Positions 56,846 through 64,000 of a DNA stretch of 64,000 bases are shown in pieces (the first letter of the stretch is position 1; each line of letters begins with the position of its first letter). This DNA is from Pseudomonas sp. A34-9 (GTDB lineage: Bacteria > Pseudomonadota > Gammaproteobacteria > Pseudomonadales > Pseudomonadaceae): the NCBI RefSeq assembly GCF_029543085.1, contig NZ_CP119967.1, positions 2,878,501 through 2,942,500 of the forward strand, given 5' to 3'. Under the pieces are notes generated by a model. That model made no database searches and was not told where the DNA came from. It was given only the letters and a program-made list of their open reading frames with translations. The position numbers were made by a program, and so were the translations under genes.

Positions 56846-57090
56846 CCCTCACCCTAGCCCTCTCCCGGAGGGAGAGGGGACCGAATGGGAGATATTGAAG
56901 ATGTACGCCGACCTGAAAGTCTGCCTGTGAATCCAAAGTCGACCGGTTTTAAAGTGCAGCTGTGAATCCAAGGCTGACTGGTTTGAAGCTCGGCGTTGAA
57001 TCCATAATCGACTCGATTTATCAGGTCGGCGTAGATCGCAAGACACCTCGGTCAGTCCCCTCTACCCCTGGGAGAGGGCTAGGGTGAGGG
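56846..57090. repeat. composite hairpin-ended element, copy D (core 3 x ~35 bp)
   Basis: The ends (from 56846 and to 57090) are inverted copies with CCCTCTCCC/GGGAGAGGG hairpins. Just inside, GTACGCCGACCTGAAAG faces AGGTCGGCGTA. Three units of about 35 bases start TGAATCCA (56928, 56963, 56997). It lies in the operon between the binding-protein gene and the deaminase gene, and is the smallest and most symmetrical of the four copies. Confidence 0.85.
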
Positions 57091-57103
57091 CAGCGGTCTC
57101 GGA

Positions 57104-58156
57104 TCAACCCTTGAGCTTCGACCAGATCCGGTCCTGCAGCTCCCGCGCCTTGTTGCTGCATTCCTTCTCCGGCCGCAACCGCGAGGCGTACGCTTCGGGC
57201 ATGTTGATCGCGTCCATCACCTTCCACTTCGGATCGAGCAACGAATCGCTCTGAATCCCGTTGGCGTAAGCAATGGCGTTGGACACCGCCGCGGCGTTCT
57301 CCGGCTTCATCATCCAATCGATAAAAATCTTCGCGTTACCCGGATGCGGCGCGCTTTTCGGCACGGCGAAGTTGTCCTGAAACATCGCCACGCCTTCACG
57401 CGGGTAGACGTATTTGATCGTGCTCTTCTGCAACGTCGCGCGCGCCGTCGAACCGTTCCAGTTCTGCATCATGATCACCTCACCCGAGGCCATGCGGTCG
57501 ACGGTGTTGTCGGAGCTGTACATCTTCAAAAACGGCTTCTGCTTCTGCAGCAATTCCAGAATGCGCTTGGCGTCCTGCGGGTTTTCGCTGCACTCGTCGA
57601 CGTTCAGATAGTGGCTGGCGGCGTTGATCACGCTGCTCGACGTATCCAGCGCGGCAAGCTGCCCTTGCAGCTCTTTGCGCGGTTCGAAGAACTCTTTCCA
57701 CGAGTCATCCAGTTTGCCGCCCGGCACCCGCGCACTGTCGTAGGAGAATCCGGTGGTGCCCCACAGATACGGCGCCGAAAACTTGCGTCCGGGATCGAAA
57801 CCCGGGTCGCGGAACGGGCCTTTGACGTACTGGAAATTGCTCAGGGTCGGTGTGTCGATTTCCATCAGCAGGTCCTGCTTGATCAGCGTCTGCATGATCG
57901 ACTGCGACGGTACGATCACGTCATACGCTGCGCCGCCGGCCTGCAGTTTGGCGAGCAGGGTTTCGTTGCTGTCGTAACCGTCCATGGTCACCTTGATGCC
58001 GGTTTCCTTTTCGAATTTGGCCAGCAGGTCGACCGGGTAGTAATCGGTCCAGTTGTAGAAAAACAGCTCCTTCGGTTCGGCCGCGTGGGCGCTGAGCGCG
58101 GTAAAACAACTCAGGGCCAGACCGGACACAGCCAAACGCATGGTTTTGATGTTCAT
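57104..58156 (-). CDS. ABC transporter substrate-binding protein, PotD/SpuD-like
   Basis: A 350-residue periplasmic protein with signal peptide LAVSGLALSCFTALSAHAAE. The mature start ELFFYNWTDYYPVDLLAKFE and TGIKVTMDGYDSNETLLAKL are the classic PotD/PotF opening; GAAYDVIVPSQSIMQTLIKQ continues it. Family members bind putrescine, spermidine or other amines; here the deaminase genes downstream make a different nitrogenous ligand equally likely. Fourth gene of the importer set. Confidence 0.9.
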   Translation of the reverse strand: MNIKTMRLAVSGLALSCFTALSAHAAEPKELFFYNWTDYYPVDLLAKFEKETGIKVTMDGYDSNETLLAKLQAGGAAYDVIVPSQSIMQTLIKQDLLMEIDTPTLSNFQYVKGPFRDPGFDPGRKFSAPYLWGTTGFSYDSARVPGGKLDDSWKEFFEPRKELQGQLAALDTSSSVINAASHYLNVDECSENPQDAKRILELLQKQKPFLKMYSSDNTVDRMASGEVIMMQNWNGSTARATLQKSTIKYVYPREGVAMFQDNFAVPKSAPHPGNAKIFIDWMMKPENAAAVSNAIAYANGIQSDSLLDPKWKVMDAINMPEAYASRLRPEKECSNKARELQDRIWSKLKG

Positions 58157-58174
58157 GAACAGAGCGCTCCAGGT

Positions 58175-58963
58175 TTATTGTTGTTTGCCGCGCTGGCCCA
58201 GCCAGAAGGCCAGCACCACGAGAACGATGGAAATCACCAGCATCAGCGTCGAGATCGCATTGATCTCCGGCGTCACGCCAGCCTTGATTGCCGAGAAGAT
58301 GTACACCGGCAACGTCGTCGAACCGGGGCCGGCGACGAAGAACGTCATGATGAAATCGTCAAGGCTGACCACGAACGCCAGCACCGCACCGGACAGCACC
58401 GCCGGCCACAGCAGCGGCAAGGTCACGCGGCGGAACACCTGCCACGGATTGGCGTAGAGATCGTTCGCCGCCTCCAGCAGGCTCTTGTCCAGATCGTTGA
58501 GGCGCGCACGGATCGGCAGGTAAGCGAAGGGGATGCAAAAACCGATGTGCGCAACGATCACCGTCAGCAAACCGAGCTTGATGCCCAGCGCCATAAACAG
58601 CAGCAGGGTGGCCACCGCCGTGACGATTTCCGGCAGGATCAGCGGCAGGTTGATCCCGCCCTCGACCATTTTCTGCCCGTAGAACGGCCGATACGTGGCC
58701 AGCGCCGCGAGCAGTGCAATCGCCGTGGCGCAGACCGTGGCGATGGTCGCGACGATGATTGAATTCAGCGCCGCCGTCTGAATCGACGGGTTGGCCAGAA
58801 TCCGCCCGTACCAGGCCAACGAAAACTCGGTCCACACCGTCGCCGAGCGGTTGGCGTTGAAGCTGTAGGCGATCAACACAAAGATCGGCAGGTACAGATA
58901 AGCGAGGATCAACAGACTGATTTCGCGGGTTGCCGGGAGTTTTTTCAGGTGCAGAGAAATCAT
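58175..58963 (-). CDS. ABC transporter permease, PotC-like
   Basis: A 262-residue inner-membrane protein with about six helices. The EAA loop is LLEAANDLYANPWQVFRRVT, LPLLWPAVLSG (about residues 160-190). It pairs with the PotB-like permease, overlapping its gene by four bases. Confidence 0.92.
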   Translation of the reverse strand: MISLHLKKLPATREISLLILAYLYLPIFVLIAYSFNANRSATVWTEFSLAWYGRILANPSIQTAALNSIIVATIATVCATAIALLAALATYRPFYGQKMVEGGINLPLILPEIVTAVATLLLFMALGIKLGLLTVIVAHIGFCIPFAYLPIRARLNDLDKSLLEAANDLYANPWQVFRRVTLPLLWPAVLSGAVLAFVVSLDDFIMTFFVAGPGSTTLPVYIFSAIKAGVTPEINAISTLMLVISIVLVVLAFWLGQRGKQQ

Positions 58964-59877
58964 GCTTTCGCCCCCCGATTGATGGTCTTCGCCGCGCGGC
59001 GGCTGTACAGCGCGTAGAGCACCAGCGACACCAGCAGAATCGCCAGCAACAGGAACGACAGCGAGCTGCCCAGTGGCCAGTTGCGCGCGGTGCCGAACTG
59101 TTGCTGGATCAGGTTGCCGATCATCAAGGTCTTGCCGCCGCCGAGAATCGCCGGGGTAATGAACGCGCCGAGGCTCGGCACGAACACCAGCAACGCCCCG
59201 GCAATCACCCCCGGCATCGACAGTGGCAGGATGATCCGCCGCAACGCATGCCAGCGATTGGCGCCAAGGTCATAAGCGGCTTCGACCAGACGCCAGTCGA
59301 GTTTTTCCAGGGTCGAGTAGATCGGCAAAATCATGAACGGCAGGAAGCTGTAGACCAGACCGACGCTCACCGCAAAATCGTTGTAGAGCAGGGTGATGCC
59401 GCCGGCACTCGGCAACAGCGCGTTAAGGCTTTGTGCAACCCAGCCCTGTTCGCGCAGGATGATCAGCCACGCGTAGTTGCGGATCAGCAGGTTGGTCCAG
59501 AACGGAATGGTGATGAGCAAGACCATCAAGTTGCGGCGGCGCGGGGTCAGGCTCGACATCCACAACGCCACCGGAAACCCGAACAGAAAACACAGCGCGG
59601 TGGTGCCGCCGGCCTGTAAGACCGAGCGCAACAAGGCTTGGGCGTAGACCCAGTTCAATTCCAGTTCGCCGTCGAAACCTTCCTGGAAAAACAGCTGCAC
59701 ATAGCTTTGCAATTGCCATTGCGCTTGCCAGTCGACGCCGCCGTAAGTATTGCGCGGCAGCAGGCTGATGTAGCCCATGATTCCCAGTGGAATGGCGATC
59801 AGGGCGAGCAGGGTCAACACCACCGGGCTGAGCAACAGCGCACGGTTGAGGGCAGGGGAAGTGCTGCTGACGCTCAT
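58960..59877 (-). CDS. ABC transporter permease, PotB-like
   Basis: A 305-residue inner-membrane protein with about six helices and an N-terminal periplasmic loop typical of PotB/PotH. The EAA loop is LVEAAYDLGANRWHALRRII, LPLSMPGVIAG. It forms the channel with the PotC-like protein. One base separates its start from the end of the ATPase gene. Confidence 0.92.
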   Translation of the reverse strand: MSVSSTSPALNRALLLSPVVLTLLALIAIPLGIMGYISLLPRNTYGGVDWQAQWQLQSYVQLFFQEGFDGELELNWVYAQALLRSVLQAGGTTALCFLFGFPVALWMSSLTPRRRNLMVLLITIPFWTNLLIRNYAWLIILREQGWVAQSLNALLPSAGGITLLYNDFAVSVGLVYSFLPFMILPIYSTLEKLDWRLVEAAYDLGANRWHALRRIILPLSMPGVIAGALLVFVPSLGAFITPAILGGGKTLMIGNLIQQQFGTARNWPLGSSLSFLLLAILLVSLVLYALYSRRAAKTINRGAKA

Positions 59878-59878
59878 C

Positions 59879-60964
59879 TCAGGCCTCCATCAACAGGCAG
59901 GCGTGCGGTGGCAGGTGCACGGCGACGCGTTCGCCGACCGCACGGCTCTGGTTCAGGCCTTCGTTGTTTTCGCGCAGCATGACTTTGATGTCATTGTTCA
60001 AACGGCACTGGTACAGGGTGGCGGTGCCGACATAGAGCACCGCTTCGATCACCCCGCGCAGGTGATGCGGCTGGCTGGCATCGACCAGCTGCGAACGCTC
60101 CGGGCGAAACGCCAGTTGCACGCTGCTGCCGGCAAAGCTTTGTTGCTGACAAGGAATTTCAATCGGCATGCCGTTGGGCACGAAGAGCTTTTCGTTGTGC
60201 TCGCCGTGTTTGAGTTGGCCGGGGAGGAAGTTGATGTCGCCGATAAACTGCGCGACAAACCGGTGTTTAGGATGTTCGTAGATATCGGTCGGCGTACCGA
60301 TCTGCAGGATCTTGCCGGCCGACATCACCGCGATGCGGTCGGACAGGGTCAGCGCTTCTTCCTGATCGTGGGTGACGAAGATGAAGGTGATCCCGGCTTC
60401 TTTCTGCACGCGCTTGAGTTCAACCTGCATTTCCTTGCGCAGCTTGAGGTCGAGCGCCGACAGCGGTTCATCCAGCAACAGCACTTTCGGTTTCGGCGCC
60501 AAGGCCCGGGCCAGAGCCACGCGTTGCTGTTGGCCGCCTGACAATTCAGCCGGTTTGCGTCCGGCCAAGTGCTCCATTTGCACTAGCGCGAGCATCTCGT
60601 TGACGCGATCCGGGATCAACTTGCGATCAAGACCCTGCATCTCGAGGCCGAAGGCGATATTCTGCGCGACACTCATGTGCGGAAACAGCGCGTAACTCTG
60701 GAACACCGTGTTGACCCGACGCTTGAACGGCGGCAGGTGATTGACCGTCTCGCCGGCCAGACGAATCTCGCCTTCACTGACGTGTTCGAAGCCGGCGATG
60801 GTGCGCAGCAAGGTGGTTTTGCCGCAACCCGAGGGGCCGAGCAGGGTGAAGAATTCGTTGTCGGCGATGTTCACCGAGACATTGTCGAGGGCCGGCGCGA
60901 GGCCTGGATCGTCGGAATATCGTTTGGAGACGTTGCGCACTTCAATTGCTATTGGTTGACCCAT
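59879..60964 (-). CDS. ABC transporter ATP-binding protein, PotA-like
   Basis: A 361-residue ATPase. Walker A GPSGCGKTTLLRTIAG (about residue 40), Q-loop VFQSYALFPHMSVAQN, signature LSGGQQQRVALARAL, Walker B VLLLDEPLSALD, and switch His in FVTHDQEEAL. The C-terminal TOBE domain (about 285-355) is usual for PotA and binds regulators or ligands. First gene of the seven-gene minus-strand operon, divergent from the FCD regulator. Confidence 0.94.
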   Translation of the reverse strand: MGQPIAIEVRNVSKRYSDDPGLAPALDNVSVNIADNEFFTLLGPSGCGKTTLLRTIAGFEHVSEGEIRLAGETVNHLPPFKRRVNTVFQSYALFPHMSVAQNIAFGLEMQGLDRKLIPDRVNEMLALVQMEHLAGRKPAELSGGQQQRVALARALAPKPKVLLLDEPLSALDLKLRKEMQVELKRVQKEAGITFIFVTHDQEEALTLSDRIAVMSAGKILQIGTPTDIYEHPKHRFVAQFIGDINFLPGQLKHGEHNEKLFVPNGMPIEIPCQQQSFAGSSVQLAFRPERSQLVDASQPHHLRGVIEAVLYVGTATLYQCRLNNDIKVMLRENNEGLNQSRAVGERVAVHLPPHACLLMEA

Positions 60965-60984
60965 AATGGTGCAATCCTCTATTT

Positions 60985-60996
60985 ATTGTATGCAAT
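60985..60996. promoter_or_regulatory. putative FCD/GntR operator
   Basis: ATTGTATGCAAT differs at one base from the ATTGTATACAAT palindrome common for FCD-type GntR regulators. ATGCAAT recurs 13 bases downstream (61002-61008 region). It lies in the divergent gap between the PotA-like gene and the regulator gene, where control of both is plausible. Confidence 0.5.
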
Positions 60997-61104
60997 ATCT
61001 GAATGCAATTTAGAAATACCCGGATTAATCTGCGGGTGCAACCCCCTTTTTCCATGGCCAGGCATCGCCAGGGGCGGGTTGCCCGACGCTAAAGGAGTGT
61101 TCGA

Positions 61105-61794
61105 ATGACCGAGAAGAAACTGGAAACCACGGTCGACCGCGTCTACCAAGGGGTTTACGAGGCGATCAGCAAGCGTTCGTTACGCCCGGGGATGAAACTG
61201 GGTGAGGCCTCGCTGGCCGAATTATTTAATGTCAGCCGCACGTCGGTGCGCGCCGCATTGAAGCAATTGGAGGCCGATGGACTGGTCACCACCGAGCCCA
61301 ATAAAGGTGCATCGGTGTCGCTGCCGAGCAACGAAGAAATCCGTTCGCTGTTCGAAACCCGGCGGCTGATCGAGATCGGCATCGTCACTGAATTGTGCCG
61401 ACGCAAGGACACGGCGGCGATGCAGGACCTGCGTGAACATTTGCTGCTGGAAGACGAAGCCCACGCCGCCGGTGACCACGAACGGCTGATTCATCTGCTC
61501 GGCGAGTTCCACATCAAACTGGCGCGCAGCCTGAATAATCCGGTGCTGCTCGACTGGTTCCAGAAGCTGATTTCCCGCGCGTCGCTGTATGCCGCCGCGC
61601 TGGACGATGACAGTCACGAGGTGTGCCGCGATGACGAACACCTGCGCCTGATCGAATACATCGAGGCCGGCAATCAGAGCGCCGCCATCGAACTGACCTG
61701 CATGCATTTGAACGGCATCGAGAAGGCCATTCTCGACGTCGCCGCGAAGATGAAAACTGGCTACCATCCGCTCAAGCACTTGATCGGGGTCTAG
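61105..61794 (+). CDS. GntR family regulator with FCD domain
   Basis: A 229-residue regulator. The winged helix is MKLGEASLAELFNVSRTSVR, AALKQLEADGLVTTEPNKGA. The all-helical FCD domain (about 80-215) shows the metal/ligand His set: GEFHIKLARSL, CRDDEHLRLIEYIEAG, LTCMHLNGIE. FCD regulators usually respond to organic acids or related small molecules. It is divergent from the importer/deaminase operon and is its likely controller. AAAGGAG lies before the ATG. Confidence 0.92.
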   Translation: MTEKKLETTVDRVYQGVYEAISKRSLRPGMKLGEASLAELFNVSRTSVRAALKQLEADGLVTTEPNKGASVSLPSNEEIRSLFETRRLIEIGIVTELCRRKDTAAMQDLREHLLLEDEAHAAGDHERLIHLLGEFHIKLARSLNNPVLLDWFQKLISRASLYAAALDDDSHEVCRDDEHLRLIEYIEAGNQSAAIELTCMHLNGIEKAILDVAAKMKTGYHPLKHLIGV

Positions 61795-61928
61795 GCCCCG
61801 AACGGCGATGAAATCGGCTATACCTCTAATGAAACCAATGCGACGCAAGACACTCGAAACAGTCGGGCGTCGCGTCGTCATGGCGTCGCGATTTACCGGG
61901 CAACCACCACAGGACACTGAGTCAGTCG

Positions 61929-64000
61929 ATGCAGTTTTTATCCGATAGCCATGGTTGTGACGGCTGGAAAGGCGAGATGGCCGGGCGTATCAAAGCGTTC
62001 GACTGGCGCCATACCGAATTGGGCCCGCTGGAGAGCTGGCCGGCCAGCTTGTGCAGCGCCGTGCAACTGATGCTGGCCTCGCCGCTGCCGATGGTCATGC
62101 TCTGGGGCCGTGCCGGCTACATGATCTACAACGACGCCTATTCGATATTCGCCGGCGGTCGCCATCCGTATCTGCTCGGTGTGCCGGTGGAGCTGGGTTG
62201 GCCGGAAGTCGCCGATTTCAACCGGCACGTGGTCGATACCTGCCTGGCCGGTGGCACCTTGTCGTTTCGCAATAAAGAGTTGGTGCTGTTGCGCGATGGC
62301 GTCCCCGAAGATGTCTGGATGGATCTGTATTACAGCCCGGTGGCCAATGATGACGGCAAGCCGGCCGGGGTAATGGCGATGGTGGTGGAAACCACCGAGT
62401 TCATGCACTCCGAACGCCGGCGTCAGGAAGCTGAACGTGCTTACCGCGCCGACAATGAACGGGTGCGTCTGGCGTTGAATGCCGGGGCCTTGCTCGGCTC
62501 GTTTGTATGGGACGTGAAAAACAACATCTTGTCGGCAGACGAGCGTTTCGCCCGCACCTTCTCTTATCCGCCGGATCAGGACCTGAGCAACCTGCCCCAG
62601 AGCATCGCCGAGTCGCGCATTCATCCCGATGATGCTGCCTGGGTGCAGGAGCGGGTCGTCCACTCCGTGCAGACCGGCGAACCCTATAACGCTGAATACC
62701 GGGTGTTGCGCAGCGACGGCAGTTATCTGTGGGTATTGGCCAGCGGCGGTTGCGAATTTGACGAACATGGCGCGCCGTCGCGCTTTCCCGGCGTGTTGAT
62801 CGACATCCATGAACGCAAGATCGCCGAAGAATCCCTGCTCAAATTTACCCGCAACCTCGAACAGCGCGTGGGCGAAGAGGTCGAGGCGCGGCTGGCGGCT
62901 GAAGAACAGTTGCGCCAGTCGCAAAAGCTCGAAGCCATTGGCGGTCTCACCGGTGGCGTGGCTCACGACTTCAATAATCTGCTGCAAGTGATCGCCGGCA
63001 ATCTGCATCTGCTCGCGCGTCACGAACCGAATAACGCCAATGTGCAGCGCCGGGTCAGCGCCTCGCTGGCGGCGGTCGAGCGCGGTGCCAAGCTGTCCTC
63101 GCAATTGCTCGCGTTTGCCCGGCGCCAGCCGTTGACGCCGGCGGTGTGCAACCCGCAGCAGATTTTCGAAGGCTTAGGCGAATTACTCCAGCGCGCGCTG
63201 GGCGAAACCATTCAGATCGACGTGCAGTTGCCGCAAAAGCCATGGCACATCAACGTCGACCGCAACCAGTTGGAAAACGCCATTCTCAACCTGGCGATCA
63301 ACGCCCGTGACGCGATGAAGGGCGAGGGCACCATCGTGCTCAGCGCTGCCAACGTGCGACTCGACCGCGAGTTTTGTGCCGGTAAAGGCATCGTTCCCGG
63401 CGAGTTTGTCCGCGTCGCCGTCAGTGACAGCGGCGCCGGCATCGCGCCAGAAATTCTTGAGCAAGTGTTCGAACCGTTTTTCACCACCAAGGCTGATGGC
63501 CAGGGCACCGGGTTGGGCCTGAGCATGGTGTTCGGCTTCGTCAAACAGAGCGGCGGGCATGTCGACATTGCCAGTGACGTCGGCGCGGGCACGCGGGTGC
63601 AGTTGTACTTCCCGCGCAGCCTGCGCCCGATCCTTGATGAATCGCCCAATCTGCAACGGCAGCAGAGTGGCGGCCACGAGACGATTCTGGTGGTCGAAGA
63701 CAACGACGCGGTGCGCGCTTCGGCGGTCGAATTGTTGCGCGAGGAGGGCTATCGCGTGTTGACCGCCGGCCACGGCGATGCGGCCATGCAAATGCTGCTG
63801 GAAGGCACCGAAGTCGACCTGATCTTCACCGACGTGGTCATGCCGGGGCTGATCAAAAGCTCCGACCTGTTCGCCTGGGCCAAGGTGCAGACGCCGCCGG
63901 TGGCGGTGCTGTTCACCTCCGGTCACACCCGCGACATCATCTCGCGCAATCACCAGTTGAGCCCCGACACCCATTTGCTCGGCAAACCGTACAGCCCCGA
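61929..64000 (+). CDS. hybrid sensor histidine kinase (partial, runs off the window)
   Basis: At least 690 residues, open at the window end. It has no membrane helices, so it is probably a cytosolic sensor. Two PAS-like modules occupy about 25-155 and 175-300 (AEYRVLRSDGSYLWVLASGG). A coiled segment leads to the dimerisation domain with GGLTGGVAHDFNNLLQVIAG; phospho-accepting His is about 346. The ATPase domain shows N-box NLAINARDAM, DSGAGI, FEPFFTTK and GTGLGLSMVFGF. A receiver follows (ILVVEDNDAVRAS, phospho-Asp about 635 in FTDVVMPG, Lys in LGKPY). The start at 61929 has only a weak ribosome site. Confidence 0.9.
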   Translation, partial: MQFLSDSHGCDGWKGEMAGRIKAFDWRHTELGPLESWPASLCSAVQLMLASPLPMVMLWGRAGYMIYNDAYSIFAGGRHPYLLGVPVELGWPEVADFNRHVVDTCLAGGTLSFRNKELVLLRDGVPEDVWMDLYYSPVANDDGKPAGVMAMVVETTEFMHSERRRQEAERAYRADNERVRLALNAGALLGSFVWDVKNNILSADERFARTFSYPPDQDLSNLPQSIAESRIHPDDAAWVQERVVHSVQTGEPYNAEYRVLRSDGSYLWVLASGGCEFDEHGAPSRFPGVLIDIHERKIAEESLLKFTRNLEQRVGEEVEARLAAEEQLRQSQKLEAIGGLTGGVAHDFNNLLQVIAGNLHLLARHEPNNANVQRRVSASLAAVERGAKLSSQLLAFARRQPLTPAVCNPQQIFEGLGELLQRALGETIQIDVQLPQKPWHINVDRNQLENAILNLAINARDAMKGEGTIVLSAANVRLDREFCAGKGIVPGEFVRVAVSDSGAGIAPEILEQVFEPFFTTKADGQGTGLGLSMVFGFVKQSGGHVDIASDVGAGTRVQLYFPRSLRPILDESPNLQRQQSGGHETILVVEDNDAVRASAVELLREEGYRVLTAGHGDAAMQMLLEGTEVDLIFTDVVMPGLIKSSDLFAWAKVQTPPVAVLFTSGHTRDIISRNHQLSPDTHLLGKPYSP

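Overview
The window looks like chromosome from a Pseudomonas of the fluorescens group. The support is the gene content: an hxc-type type II secretion operon followed by a DING-type phosphatase and a giant TpsA exoprotein, in the same order as the P. aeruginosa hxc-lapA-pdtA locus; a lexA2-imuA-imuB-dnaE2 cassette; an sphA-like porin divergent from an AraC gene; and DUF6124/LemA genes. High-GC codon use and typical Pseudomonas REP/REPIN repeats in many intergenic gaps agree. No tRNA, rRNA, insertion sequence, prophage or CRISPR array was seen.

Layout. 1-3000: a DUF6124 small protein behind a structured leader, then a minus-strand pair (DUF3137-like membrane protein, LemA). 3170-3645: first copy of a composite repeat element. 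3630-12435: type II secretion genes (gspI divergent; gspG-K-L-M-D-E-F in an overlapping operon; no gspC, gspH or gspJ here). 12904-26716: secreted DING phosphatase and a 4170-residue TpsA exoprotein with no TpsB partner in view. 26764-27232: PaaA2/ParE2-like toxin-antitoxin pair whose toxin lacks a normal start codon. 27487-29743: SphA-like outer membrane channel and divergent AraC regulator. 30133-32013: Dyp-type peroxidase and a Gfo/Idh/MocA oxidoreductase. 32206-39829: an operon of GntR/UTRA regulator, AprA-like flavoprotein, AprB-like ferredoxin, ABC importer (binding protein with a NosL-like tail, permease, ATPase), HEAT-repeat protein and DUF971 protein. 39959-45434: EptA, a TorF-type porin, an amidohydrolase and a LysR regulator. 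45633-51364: lexA2-imuA-imuB-dnaE2 SOS mutagenesis operon. 51620-53368: CsgG-like/DUF4810/DUF799 lipoprotein operon. 53463-60964: minus-strand run of seven genes (Pot-type ABC importer, cytosine-deaminase-like enzyme, second amidohydrolase, flavin reductase) divergent from an FCD-type GntR regulator. 61929-end: hybrid histidine kinase, cut by the window edge.

How genes fit together. In P. aeruginosa the Hxc secreton exports the DING phosphatase, and the neighbouring TPS protein is phosphate-regulated; the same grouping here suggests a phosphate-scavenging and surface-adhesion locus. The 57-61 kb run reads as import plus deamination of a nitrogenous compound under FCD control. The 32-40 kb operon joins a sulfonate/nitrate-type importer to an AprAB-like redox pair; I do not recognise it as a characterised pathway and regard it as the best candidate for an undescribed system.

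Two layers of small repeats stand out: REPIN-like inverted pairs in many gaps, and four copies of an unusual element with hairpin ends and a different tandem-repeat core in each copy. These elements supply the last codons of two genes.
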